Shown: one piece after another, positions 52,440-63,619 of the stretch
Position numbering within the stretch: position 1 is the stretch's first letter
How the letters are laid out: every line of letters begins with the position of its first letter
DNA from: Arcuatula senhousia
Taxonomy: Eukaryota; Mollusca; Bivalvia; Mytilida; Mytilidae
NCBI GenBank assembly: GCA_963971305.1
Contig: OZ020306.1
Location: 2,534,842 to 2,598,841, forward strand
Length of the DNA: 64,000 bases
Direction: 5' to 3'
Notes under the pieces: generated by a model
What the model was told of the DNA's origin: nothing
The model's database searches: none
Seen by the model: only the letters and a program-made list of their open reading frames with translations
Translations under genes and position numbers: made by a program

Positions 52440-53480
52440 AAGAAGAGGGGACCAGATTCCTTTAGCTTAAATTGAAAGACCCCAACCGAGGGTGGAGGTA
52501 TCTGTGAATAGAGTTATCGATTGTGACAGGGGACAAAAGATGGTCCTTTAAAACGTTCTGTCGAACTAACCACCACTGAAGATGTGGACACAGATGAAGT
52601 AGAAAAGGAATTTGAGCTACCCATTCTTGAGATGAAGGAACCCAGAAGCTATAATGATAAAACTGAATGGGACGTATATGAAGACGACACAAGGAACAAC
52701 AACTGCTAGAGAATTCTGGAACCCAGGTAACTGAAGGAACTGACGACTGAACATTGAACTGGAAGAAAGGAACTTCTGAATGTGACTGACCAGACTTATA
52801 AACGTCTCCTCTACAGGTACAACCAAACCTAGGCTTGTAAGGTAATGATCTCCCAGAAACACAGTCTTGATTTTATAGAAGAGTCTCTGATTTCTTCCAT
52901 GAAATAAGATAACCTTAAGATAGGAAAAGTTCTATCACCTGGGTAGTCTGAGAAACTAAAGCTGTAGGGCAAAGATTCTTAATGAGAGAATCGCCCAGAT
53001 AGGAATGAATCTGGATAGCATGAGAGTGAAGATAAGCCATAGCTTATTGCCTAATTTTGGTTAACACCAAAGGGGCTATGGAAAGGCCGAAAGTAAGCGC
53101 TTTGAATTGGAACACTTTGTCTTTCTAAAGGAAACGGATGGATTTCCTGTAAGACTGGACTATAGGGATATAGAAATACGCATTCCTGAAGGTCCAAGAA
53201 AGTAGTCCAGATACAAGGAAGGGTGCCCGCTCTGATAGACCTGTTGGTTTCCATCTTGAAGAACCGAAGGATGATAAAGTGATTGTTCAAGATGGAGAGG
53301 TCGAACAATGGTCTCATATCCTCCGATTTATTGGGAATTAGATAGAAAAGAAAGTAATAAAACCATAGAGTCAGGGAAGACAGAGATACCTTCTCTTTGG
53401 CTGACCTCTGAAGTAAAGGGAAAGGAGTAGATGGGGTAGCAACTTTACGCACCCGACTAGAAACAACTATTGGTAAGGAA
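52440..53480 (-). pseudogene. Fossil DIRS-type reverse transcriptase/RNase H
   Basis: Minus-strand fragments in successive frames follow the order of a DIRS-like polymerase. At 53051-53452 are an RPLFDLSILN box, FKMETNRSIRAG, and an HSPFGV segment where intact elements have LPFG. At about 52985-53010 is SYLGDSLI, where an active site would be YLDD, so a catalytic Asp is changed. At 52462-52692 are RLHIRPIQ and PHLQWW, as found before the RNase H domain. Frameshifts separate the pieces, so it is inactive. The tyrosine recombinase and terminal repeats were not found. The element lies between copine and the next weak candidates. Confidence 0.72.
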
Positions 53481-53664
53481 GAAGAGTTAGACTCCGCAAC
53501 CGGATTTATAGCAGAAGAAGAAGACTCAGGATTCTCATTTTCAGATTTTGCTGAAATTTTGTATGATTGCTTGCTAATAACAAAGAAAATAATAATTGAA
53601 TGTACAACTATTGCATAAACTTGGGAAGAAGAAACATCAGTGAACCGAAGCCACTAACGGAAAA

Positions 53665-53850
53665 ATGCTTGCTTCTCCAAAAGTTGCTCATGTAAATGGA
53701 TACTCAGCAATCATAAAATTCAGAACAATTATGAAACATGCAAAGAACGACAGCAAGCTATGCCGCTATATCGCTGTCTTAGTTTATGTTTCCCTTGCAT
53801 TGATTGTTGTAATTATGATAGAACAACTAATGGTCAGTGCTGGTAGTTGA
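53665..53850 (+). CDS. Candidate 61-aa single-pass membrane protein
   Basis: A short frame with a basic N-terminal half (KFRTIMKHAKNDSKLCR) is followed by one strong membrane segment (YIAVLVYVSLALIVVIMI) and a short tail. The K-L-x-R-x3-V-x2-Y spacing resembles the InaF motif family of small channel-associated membrane proteins, but the match is by eye and weak. Codon use looks more gene-like than in the neighbouring AT-rich frames. The frame is unspliced and stops before TTTTAATTCC. It could equally be an exon or chance. Confidence 0.35.
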   Translation: MLASPKVAHVNGYSAIIKFRTIMKHAKNDSKLCRYIAVLVYVSLALIVVIMIEQLMVSAGS

Positions 53851-54245
53851 GTTTTAATTCCCCGAGGTTAGCATGTCTGGGCGTTAATACTCTAAGCGTT
53901 GAAGAATACATCAAAGCTATGAAAATATCTGTGTACTAGCATAGGATACTTGTATTGGACTCTATGTCTGCAATTTCGAATAGAATGCTAAATGCATACG
54001 TTGTTTGACATTTTCAACCTGGAATTTATTGAGTTCACGAAAGACTTTATTCAATTTTAATTTTTTACAGCTGATTGTTCATCGGTACCTTCAGCAAGGT
54101 CTTGACGTTGAGTGACCTTAATGCTCAATTGCGGATCATCCTTTATTCATTTTAAATTACTGATTTTTTGGAACTTGATACCACTGAACGAAGAGACCGG
54201 TATGAGACCTGTACCTAGGACAATGTTTAAAAGATCACGTATAGT

Positions 54246-55148
54246 CCACAGGCGTTTGGGTTCAGGATTATTTTTTATTAATAACGTGTATATAAAAAAA
54301 ATTCATACTCGTCTATATACTATTTCCACAAGGCAAGAATGTTTGACAGTTCTAAAAATAGAGCAAAATTTACCCTTGGAAAACCCCCTATTTTCTCAAA
54401 GAATTAAAGGTTTTGTGTAAAATATTGGTGATTTTCTTAATCCTTTCAGTTTTATCTCGCAATAAATCACATATATATCGTGTAACAATGCACATTGACT
54501 TTAAATCTAACCTTTTTTCATTCGAAGTGAGCCACAAAACCACCAGGGACGGAAGTAGATAAGGGAGACAATATTCCGCCCCTTTTACCAATTGTATCAT
54601 TGAATTTGAATAGCCACATATATTTTATCCTGTTACGTCTTTTTGTAAAACTATGGTACACATAACAGGTCCTAATATAAAAATGTGCGTTTTTATTACT
54701 ATCTCCGTAGTAAAAAATAATTCAAATAAGATCGTGACCATATTTTTCCGCCAAAAGATTTTGTTCGAACTCGCCTAGATTTTACCTTACTGTAGCGTCA
54801 CTCGGAATTCCTTTTATTTGGCGGAATATTGTTTTCATATCTACTTCCGTCCCTGGTGATAATCTTTGGTCCGGTTCGGAGGAAAAACGACTAGATTTGA
54901 CGTTATTACACATTGATACACTATAATTTTGAGCCCATAAGAGAGAGAAAACTAAAAGGAATGAGACAATAGCCAATTTCATTTCGATGGAAAACTACTT
55001 CTATAAGAAATTCGTAGATTTCCCAAAGTTCTATTTTTAGAACTGTCAAACATTCTTGCCTTGTGGAAATAGTATATAGACGAGTATGAAATTTTTTATA
55101 TACACGTTATTAATAAAAAAAAATAATCCTGAACCCAAACGCCTGTGG
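54246..55148. repeat. Nested inverted duplication
   Basis: Outer arms of about 115 bp at 54246-54360 and 55032-55148 are inverted copies (CCACAGGCGTTTGGGTTCAG pairs with CTGAACCCAAACGCCTGTGG). Inner arms of about 42 bp at 54541-54582 and 54816-54859 share CACCAGGGACGGAAGTAGAT and AATATTCCGCC. Between them lies unique sequence including a candidate signal-peptide exon. Confidence 0.85.
54782..54982 (-). CDS. Candidate first exon of a small secreted protein
   Basis: 66 codons. MKLAIVSFLLVFSLLWAQ is a textbook signal peptide with a likely cut after AQ. The rest is polar (SSRFSSEPDQRLSPGTEVD). The minus-strand sequence ACA-GTAAGG at about 54791 is a strong donor just before the in-frame stop, so the frame probably continues in an exon I could not find. 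The last third overlaps the inner arm of the inverted duplication. On the opposite strand that arm gives a related short peptide (PGTEVD). Function unknown. Confidence 0.4.
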   Translation of the reverse strand: MKLAIVSFLLVFSLLWAQNYSVSMCNNVKSSRFSSEPDQRLSPGTEVDMKTIFRQIKGIPSDATVR

Positions 55149-56380
55149 TATAGTCTACCAGTTCAATATGAAATGTTACAAGGTCGTTTATATGATATAA
55201 ATCGTATATACCAAACAAAGAGTCACTTACTTAGGACATGTATACCAAACAATAAGAAAATGCGTCATATATTGTTTTTTATTTCGATACCAGCAATGGT
55301 CATTTTATGAATGATGTTGCCGATAATAGTCTTCATCAGATTTTTGGGCTGTAATCATCTCTTTTTCCTAATTGTGCTCCATAACGACGATGTGTTTGTT
55401 ACTGCCAGACCCTATTTAGACAACCGCGACAGAGGGGTTGGCTTGGTGCCAAAAATGTGGCTCATCCAATCGTTATTTGAAAATATGTGAACCAAACAAG
55501 GACTCTTGCGGCCTTAGATTTCTTCAGTAGATAACTATACACAGTCACTAATATGTGCGCTGACATCTTATAAATTAATTTAAAATGACAACAAAGTTCC
55601 AGACATTAAATTTTGCTATGCCTGACGCGCGTTTCGTGTATTCAAGACTTATTAGAGGCGCTCTACCAAAAATATTGAAAAAGCCAAAAACTATGATTTT
55701 GAAGAGCATAGAACAATGAAACGATTTACTTCGATTGTTATGAAATAATGTAGGCCTACAATATCATAGAAAGCACAACACATTAAAATAAGTGTCGGAT
55801 GGACCAGCAATCTTGTCCAGTGTCTCAGGAAACAAACAAGTCAAATATTCGAAATTGGCAACTGGCTTAAAAATGTTTTCCAAAAAAAAATAATAAGTAA
55901 CCGTTAGCTATCCTATATCGGAGTCGTTTTGAAAAATCCTTCCCCATGTCGATCGATGTCAATAAAGTTTACCCACCATTTCGTTTGAAATGCCTGTACC
56001 AAGTCAGCTAGGACCATTGCGATCCACCAATTCTCCGGTATGACTGATTCGTTTTTGTCATTTTCTCTGGACTATGAGGTTGATCATTCAAGTTCGGTAG
56101 TTTTGTTATTACCTTTTTTTTACACGCGCTGCCTTTGAATGAACTGCACTGTCAACCTGTAGTAGTTACCTTCTGATAAAATCAAGTTGGTGATTGGACA
56201 ATTTTAGATCGTAACTTTCGAGTGCCACGCTTCATGCTCGCAAAAGACCCCTTTGTGGCCCGCCAAGTAGTGCACCACATAGGCTAAATTTTCCGCCCTT
56301 TTCCCTGTTGTTCTTCAAAATTAACCGTTCTAACCATCCGGCCCACTTTTCATTTATCATCATCATTTCATGTTCATTTG
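55149..56380. other. Non-coding stretch
   Basis: No gene is supported. The segment near 55622-55665 (GACGCGCGTTTCGTGTATTC, then a GAGGCGCTC motif) has the look of a common mollusc dispersed repeat, from memory only. Confidence 0.4.
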
Positions 56381-56455
56381 TTCATCGCCTGTAAACAACC
56401 TATATAGCGTTGCACGGGCGTAAAACACCAACTCACTCACTCACAACAGGTGAAT
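56381..56455 (+). repeat. SINE 3'-end fragment
   Basis: GGGCGTAAAACACCAACTCA followed by CTCACTCAC resembles the 3' end of the SINE at 19579, which has GGGCGTAAAACACCAACACA. Only the tail is present. Confidence 0.4.
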
Positions 56456-56528
56456 TATGACGTGACATTATGACATAGTAAATTTTCTCATATGCTTAGG
56501 TATTCAAACTTTCGATTTTTACAAAAAT

Positions 56529-57187
56529 AAAGTGGGGCAGGTATTATTGCAACTACCACTTTGGTAGAAATATAAGAAAAACAAGGAAATGTGTCAAGAT
56601 GACACTGATGCCCCGCTGACAAATAACAAAATTTTTACAAAATTTGCTGTCCAACAGCGGTAATTTAGGTCAAAATCAGTGAACCAGAACGAAACTCAAT
56701 CATCATTATAGACTCACATACTAAATTTTAAAATCTTTAGAATACATGTATATATAGTATGCAAAGATGTCGAAAAAAATGCGGAAAACTGTTAGTTTTA
56801 CAAAATTTGCTAAGTCCAAGGGCCGTAATTTAGGTCAAAATCAGTGGACCGGAACGAAACTCAAACTTGACTTGTAACTCATCATAGTTGACTCACATAC
56901 CCAAAATCTTATGAATATATGCAAGGATGTCGAAAAAAGTATGGAAAACTGCTAATTTTTCAAAATTTGCTAAGTCCAAGGGCCGTAATTTAGGTCAAAT
57001 TCAGTGGACCGGAAAGAAACTCAAATTTGACCTGTAACTCATCATGGTAGACTCACATACCAAAAATCTTTTGAATATATGCAAGGATGTCGAAAAAAAG
57101 TGCGGAAAACTAAAGTGTGACGGACGGAAGGACGGACGAACGAACAGACCGAAAAACTATATGCCCCCAACTTTGTTGGCGGGAATA
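56529..57187. mobile_element. Tandem-core element R8
   Basis: Three units share AAGGGCCGTAATTTAGGTCA or a close variant, then CAGTGGACCGGAA and GCAARGATGTCGAAAAA. A GACGGACGGAAGGACGGACG microsatellite at about 57118-57145 is followed by a hairpin end (ATGCCCCCAAC / GTTGGCGGGAAT). The left end is related but less clear. Confidence 0.6.
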
Positions 57188-57280
57188 ATGTGTTTCTTTC
57201 TTAAAAAAAAGGTTATTTTTATCTTTGGTTTATTTAGGCTGATGATCGGAGTTGATGAGCGTGGTCCAACAATACTTAGT

Positions 57281-57427
57281 TCAAAAGTCCAGACAGATCG
57301 CGGATGAGTTCTGAATTTAGTATCCTGCTACCCAGGAAAACAAGACTATTACCGAACATACTTTCAAAAGTCCAGACAGATCGCGGATGAGTTCTGAATT
57401 TAGTATCCTGCTACCCAGGAAAACATG
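57281..57427 (+). repeat. Tandem duplication, 83-bp period
   Basis: TCAAAAGTCCAGACAGATCG through CTACCCAGGAAAACA occurs at 57281 and again at 57364, almost identical. Confidence 0.8.
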
Positions 57428-57839
57428 TTTTAAGATTATATCCATTTTCAAACTGCAACTTTGGCGGGAAATTAACAAAGACGCTTCAACACCATTTACT
57501 TTTACATTTTCTACACAAAAGTGAACTTACGATAACCAAATTATGACCAAAAACTACATAACATAAATTTCATTGGAAAATAAAGGATATGTCGTTAATA
57601 TTGCCTGTACTTGAAAAATGCAATAGAATCTAACTCGCTTCCCAACGTTCGGACATTTTATCGGTGACGTCTTTTTTAACGTAGTCTATGAACCGGCTAT
57701 TTCTATTTTTGTATGAAATTCAAAATATTTTTTTTTTTATTTTACACTTCGCTTAATTATTATGGTGATGGAACACCAAAAGACATATATAGTAAAGTAA
57801 ATAAATACGATCAGTGATATTATGGTGCTTATTCGCGGG

Positions 57840-57938
57840 GTTGATTTCTGTTCGGTTTATTTTTTGTTTTTTATGTTTCGTATATCCTCGTGCTGTTCTC
57901 GTGTTTTGTCGTTGCCCTTTCGGACTTTTGACACAAGA
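57840..57938 (-). repeat. Dispersed family B, inverted partial copy
   Basis: TTGTCGTTGCCCTTTCGGAC and a GTTCGGTTTATTTTTTG motif are the reverse complement of the left part of the copy at 58375-58640. Confidence 0.6.
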
Positions 57939-58374
57939 ATGCACTTTTGGTACCTCTTGCTTCTTTCTAATCTTGATTATTATTTAACAAACTACTTCAA
58001 AACATGTTTATTAAAAGATATAGATGACGCAACGTCTACTACTGTGCCATTTAATAGAGCCCCTGGTGATTGAAGGACATCGAGACCTGTAAAGCCAAGG
58101 TTTATTGACATTCCCCGGCTTAATTGAAGGGAGAACAAGGCCATCAAACCTCTGAGATCCTAATATAGCTATACATTGTGTCATTTGATACAACGTCCAA
58201 GTATCAAAATACGATTTATGTTTTTTGTTGACATTCAAAATTAGACTTTAATAATAGGATTATTTGAGACCCGCCCTCAGTGATCTCTCAGCTGGTCTCT
58301 TTGGGTTTCTATTATCCAACACCTAATAGGGAACATTAGAAAACTTTATCCTTTTGAAACTTTTGTAAATATGG

Positions 58375-58640
58375 TATGCACAAAGCAAAGAGGCACCAAT
58401 TGAATGCCCCATTCAAGGGTCAAAAGTCCGAAAGGGCAACGACGAAACCGGAAAACACGAACAAAAACAGCATGAATAAACACAAAACACAAAATCAACC
58501 GAAAGGAAATCAACAACACGAACTTAAGTCGTGACAAGTGTGAACTCAGGTGCTCCGGAAGCGGTGCCTGCCTGCTATAGCACACCCGACGTGCTGCTTA
58601 TTTCCAATTCAGTGTGTAAAATCCGGCACAAGCTTAGTAT
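58375..58640 (+). repeat. Dispersed family B copy 3
   Basis: It contains AAAAGTCCGAAAGGGCAACG, then GTGAACTCAGGTGCTCCGGA, then CTATAGCACACCCG and a CAGTGTGTAAAATCCGG motif. It is the fullest copy in the window. Confidence 0.65.
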
Positions 58641-58743
58641 TTAGCAAGTATCCATTTTTCTCCATCTGCAATATTATTCTATAAGAAAAAGAAAAAAAAT
58701 GCAATCAAACAAAACCTATCATAATTTTCACCGGACAGTGACA

Positions 58744-59428
58744 AATGGAATTCTATGGCAAGCCGTTTTTACATTTATTCCTCATTATAGATATCTAAAA
58801 ACTTTATAAGATATCTCATATACTTTATAAGATATCTCATAAAGTTTATAAGATATCTTATAAACTTTATGAGATATCTTATAAAAAATAATTTATAAGA
58901 TATCTTACATATTTTATAAGATATCTTATGAACTTTATGAGATATCTTATAAATCTTATAAGATATCTTATTTACTATATAAGATATCTTTAAAAGAAAA
59001 TGAGACATCTTCTTAAAACAATGTTTATAAGATATCTCATAATGTTTATAAGATATCTTATAAAATATATAAGATATCTTATAAATTATTTTTTTATAAG
59101 ATATCTTATAAAATTTATCAGATATCTTATAAAATTCATCAGATATCTTATAAAGTATATGAGATATCTTATAAAGTATATGAGATATCTTATAAGTTTT
59201 ATGAGATATCTTTAAAGAGGCCTTATAAAAAATATAAGATATCTTATAAAGTTTATAAGATATCTCATATACTATATCTTATTAAATATATAAGATATCT
59301 CATATGAATGGGAGTTTATAAGATATATTTGATAAGATATCTTATAAAGTATACAAGATATCTTATATATTTTATGAGATATCTTTAAAGAGGAATAAAT
59401 ATAAATATGGCGTGACATAGAATTCCAT
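58744..59428. mobile_element. Inverted-repeat element filled with AGATATCT palindromes
   Basis: The ends are inverted over 39-40 bp: AATGGAATTCTATGGCAAGC at 58744 and its near complement closing with CATAGAATTCCATT-like sequence at 59390-59428. The interior has about 25 copies of AGATATCT, mostly within TATAAGATATCTTATAA, spaced 20-27 bp apart. Frames on both strands read KYIRYLI and KISYKI repeats because the unit is palindromic; they are not genes. Confidence 0.85.
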
Positions 59429-59730
59429 CCTGAAAAAGGCCAAATAATACTCATCACCCGTAAAAGAAACATTAGGCAATACAATACAACATCCATACGT
59501 TTCCAATGTACACTTTGGTGGATAAAACTGAAAACGGTTTCTACGATTACATTCTTTTTAACATCTGAACGAATATCCGAAGATATCGAATGAAGACTTT
59601 TAAAGAAATTTAGCAACCAACAGTTTTTATTTTTTTCGCAATAGTGCCCATTCTATCTGTAAAAAGGTCATTTTCTGTTTTAGGTCGACAGACGACGGAA
59701 GCATACACAGGCAAAATGTGGACTGCGTTT

Positions 59731-60281
59731 AAGGTGGCTCGAGGCTTTTCTACTGAGCATCTTTTTGCACATATTGGTATTTTGTTTAAAATTGATAAAT
59801 AAACTGGATATTGCAGACAAAAACAATATATTATGGTATATTTTTACAAATTATAAGCAATTGTAATACAAAAAAGGTCTTTTTAATCATTTTTAGAATT
59901 TCCCGTACTAAATCAAAGGGAGATAATTTATATAGAATAAATAGGAAAATTTTCAATTTTCATGAATATCTTGAAAAAATGAACGGTGACCCTAGGTTTT
60001 TTTCATACAATTTTGAAGAGCTTAAGAAAAGGGACTTTCCTTCAGATTTTGAGCTGATTCTATAGTGGGAATTCTTCTTTAGGTGCCTCTATAGCTTTTC
60101 TCCCTATATATTCTATATAAAAATATTGAAATTTTGCTATTTTTAGAAAGCTGCTAGAGCTTTAAAATGAACGGTGACCCCCTCTTTTTATTTGATATTT
60201 TTTATCTATGCATTAAGGTCTATCAATGTGTTAAAAATGAAAAAAATCTATAGTAGAATTTTAATAGCCCCGAGACACCTT
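59731..60281. mobile_element. Small element with 16-bp inverted ends
   Basis: AAGGTGGCTCGAGGCT at 59731-59746 pairs with AGCCCCGAGACACCTT at 60266-60281, with two mismatches. Inside, ATGAACGGTGACCC occurs twice (about 59980 and 60167). The 84-aa frame inside has no recognised features. Confidence 0.55.
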
Positions 60282-60283
60282 AA

Positions 60284-60370
60284 CGTGCGTTTGGCGTACG
60301 TTAAACGCATGTCATCTGACGCATATTAAATTGGCGTTTCTAATCGCGTACGTTTTACGCACGCTAAAAA
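60284..60370. repeat. CG-rich imperfect palindrome
   Basis: ACGTGCGTTTGGCGTACGTT at the left pairs with GCGTACGTTTTACGCACGC at the right, around a short centre. It directly adjoins the preceding element. Confidence 0.5.
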
Positions 60371-60439
60371 ATTATCTTGGCAATATCACTGTATGGAAAC
60401 AGCGAAAGGGAAAAACGGTTGATTTCTGTGCCCCGGTGT

Positions 60440-60518
60440 AGATTACTCCTGTGCCATTGTTGTATTGTGGGTAAAACAAACGATTGTAAACACCAGGAAG
60501 ACGAAACTATGTCGTTTA
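60440..60518 (+). other. Candidate leader exon with start codon and donor
   Basis: A less AT-rich stretch ends ACTATGTCGTTTAG-GTAAGAA: an ATG, three codons and a strong donor. It could be the first exon of a gene extending right. No second exon in matching phase was identified inside the window. Confidence 0.25.
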
Positions 60519-61599
60519 GGTAAGAAAAATAGATATACTAGTGTTTTTAAGGTTCATTTGTAGTTTTTAACTTGTCACTCTATTGTTTTCTAACCAGTTT
60601 TAAATCAATAGATAAATAATGTAAGAAATATCGCAATGAAAAAACAAAAAGTTAAAATGTTGAAAATCGCATAATTCTTTTGTACATCTGTAAGCAATTA
60701 GTAAGTGTCAATATACTTTATAATACTTTAGAACATATTCTACTGTCAAAGATTAGTAATTGTCATTACAGCTGTGTTTAACTTATGAGGCGAATGTTTA
60801 TTGTGTGCCTTGCTGCTGTTAAGTTCTGTGCACGCTGTAGTTTATTTGAGAGCAGTTTTTAAAGTAGCGAAAGTTTACTTGTGTGTTAAACTGACAAATT
60901 AAAATGCAAATATTGTGAATTTTTTTCTCTGGCATATTCAACGATACAATTTTTCATTGTGTCCATTACCATCCCAAGGAAAAAGTAAATATCAAAATTA
61001 GAGTGGATGAGAAATAGAACAAGTTTTGAAACCAGAAGATGAAACTTTAAATGGAAAAAACATTGTACCAGATGAACAAAAAACTTACAATAACCGTTGT
61101 GGACTTTGATGATGTTTTGGAACCCCATTGTCTATTGAAGTTGGGTATAAAACTGTTAGTTTTATTGTTCGGAAATGTTATTTTGAAATGTAATCATAAA
61201 CAAACCGAATACTGTATAGCAGGAAATTGTGGAGACAGTTTTATTTTGCGATTTTCGCACTGACATTGCTGCACCTAAATAAAAAAAAAATACACGGCGT
61301 GATATGTGTCCTCCATTTTAGTCAAAATGGACAATACGATTACGGTGCAAATTTAAGACTGTGTGAACTAAAATTCAGTAGTCCTTCCAGGAAAAGAAAA
61401 GACGGTGCGAAAAAAAATTCAAGGTTTACAGCCTACAAAAATAACTCAATACATGTATAAATATAGATTTTATCACCAATAAATTTTGTCGTGCTTTGTT
61501 TAAAAGAGCTTTATATATTATTTTTGTAATTTATAGGATAAGTAAAACATTAGATGGTTAAGACAGGAATTGTAAATGAACACTTGTTTTAAAATTATC
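60519..61599. other. Stretch with weak frames only
   Basis: Overlapping frames of 70 and 77 aa at 61051-61263 and 61227-61460 have somewhat balanced composition. They have no recognisable motif and no supporting splice sites. I do not call a gene. Confidence 0.35.
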
Positions 61600-61925
61600 C
61601 TGGGGCCGTGTTAACGAAGGTGTCCTAGGATTAGGACATGTCTCGGTCCTAAGTCGTGTTATTGAAGGCATTCTAAAAAAGGACATGTCCTAAATTTGTT
61701 CCTAAATTAATGTCCTAGGACCATCCTTGTAACTTTAAACTTAAAAAATATAGGTTTTAAAAATACATTTGAAAATGTAAAACAAAAAAAACCTTTTTTT
61801 CAAACGCCTTTACATCGGCGTAAATGCATGACATATGGCTATTTAGGATTATCCTAAATTCGTATAAGGATAGTCCTATTTGTGGTTATCCTAAGATGGG
61901 TTCGTTTTACATTCTGGACGCATCT
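61600..61925. mobile_element. MITE-like element rich in TCCTA/TAGGA inverted motifs
   Basis: Starting near GGGGCCGTGTTAACGAAGG, the segment repeats TCCTAGGA, AGGACATGTCCT and AGGATTATCCTA in both orientations. It ends near GGTTCGTTTTAC. Dense subterminal motifs without coding capacity fit a non-autonomous DNA element. Confidence 0.5.
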
Positions 61926-63435
61926 AAAGATGATCCTTTCTACATCCCATAACTATAGGTTTTATCCCCTTGAATTAAGGTTGTATGTGGCCCAACTCTC
62001 ATTTTTGATATTTTTCTTTCTACATTTAGCAAACTAAGATATCTTTGCCATTGATGAAATTTTCCCAATAGTGACCATATATTGGCGTTTTTAACCAGTT
62101 ACATTTTGACGATATTCTAATATATGTAGAACTAGACTTTTGAAGTTAACATTTAACAGTTCACGTGGATATTTGCTTCCCAAACCTAGGGATTTGCTTT
62201 TGGTATTAGTGATAAGTGCAACGCTCAGAAAAAAAATGAATAAAGAAATGCAATGATATTGCAATAATTTATTTTTATTCCGTTAAACTTCTGTTAATAG
62301 AAACCCAGTCTTCACAAATGTAACTGAAAAAAGCTTTCAGAAAAACAATCTTCTGGTCTTAATTTGCTTTGCTTTTGTTTGAGTTTTTGTTTTGCATTAC
62401 TCCTGATGGAAGGAGCGGTTTGTTCAATATACCAGTAGTCAAACAATGGCCAATTTAGAGATGTAGCCTTATGAATTTTGGGCATAATAAAATCAAAGCG
62501 TAAGATTTCGAAACGATAGTAGCCTTGTACTTAGTTGTTTTATATGTGTTATTTTTTTGTCGAATGTAACCTGTTTTTTTTTCTTTGCCTTTCCAGTTTT
62601 CAGAGATTAACTTTCTATATAACCTAGTTTGGACTTGTCCCTGGCATAAAGGACAAGGTATGATAAGGGCTATTTTTTGGCCCCTTTTTCAAAAGTGATT
62701 TTTTCTGGTAAAATGTTGATTTATTTGATATTAAGTAATGAAGGTTATAAATTTTAATGTTTTTAAGAAAGAGTACATCAAATCTAATTTTAGCATTTGA
62801 TCAAACTTGATGAAAAAGTGGCTTTTTTTTCAAAATTCCTCAAAATTAGGTATATTTTTGTATGTGTTTTGCTAAATTAGCTAGGAGCGGGACAAGAGAT
62901 CCAAAAAAATATTTTAACTGTTAATTTGTGATACCAGAACTAATGTTTCCAGAAATTATCTTTGTGGGTCGCAGGTCCGCTCATATTTAAATCTCACAAA
63001 ACCGTTATTATTTTAACAATTTTCAGCCAATTTTTTTCCATTTCACAGTTCTATCATTTTGTGCACATGCGTAATTACGCCACGTGTCAAATTTTCAATA
63101 AATTTTGCCTGTTCCAAAAATATAACTTCTGAATCACAAAATCACACTGTTATTATTCATTATTCCAATTTTGGAAAATTTGTCTAATTTAGGGGGCCAA
63201 TTCGTGCTCTTATCCTATCTTGTCCTTTTCACACAATTTTTTGTCTCTTAAAGTTTTTTTTCAATTAGAAATTTTCAATTTTTTGAGGAAGAAAAAATAC
63301 GGTTGAAAGCGAAAGTGCTTAATAACACAACAAAAATCACCACTGTGCCAAAATGAACTTTAAGAAAATTAAAACTTTACCAATTTCTAAAACACTCTTA
63401 GATTGTCCTTTAATCATTATGAATAAATGATTATG
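61926..63435. other. AT-rich non-coding stretch
   Basis: No supported feature. The TTTTTTTTCTTTGCCTTTCCAG run near 62577-62598 looks like an acceptor, but no coding exon follows it. Confidence 0.4.
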
Positions 63436-63444
63436 TATAATAAC

Positions 63445-63619
63445 AGAAAGAAAGAATAGCTATACATCAGATATATTTTATTTAAATGAACAACCATGTG
63501 CTGGTATATTCATAGACTTCAAATCACCGGCTAAAAATCGTATTCATCAATCTAAGAATTTGATTGGGTCAAAACTCTACAAAGGCGTTCCAAGATGTTG
63601 TAGAGAGGATTTTAGAATA
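63445..63619 (+). other. Orphan candidate exon
   Basis: About 58 codons are open in one frame from near 63445, including LNEQPCAGIFIDFKSPAKNR then LIGSKLYKGVPRCCREDFRI. The sequence ends ATAAG-GTATGA, a good donor. An acceptor-like AACAG lies at 63446. Composition differs from the flanks. No family is recognised, and neighbouring exons are not in the window. Confidence 0.28.

Noticed and set aside
54112..54420. A 102-aa plus-strand gene
   Set aside because: It overlaps the outer inverted arm, has no recognisable domain, and its counterpart in the other arm is not conserved as protein.
58775..59215. Repeat proteins on both strands (KISYKI and RYLIKY repeats)
   Set aside because: They are translations of a palindromic AT-rich array, which is open on both strands by composition.
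59811..60065. An 84-aa gene
   Set aside because: It lies within a small inverted-repeat element and has no motif or splice support.
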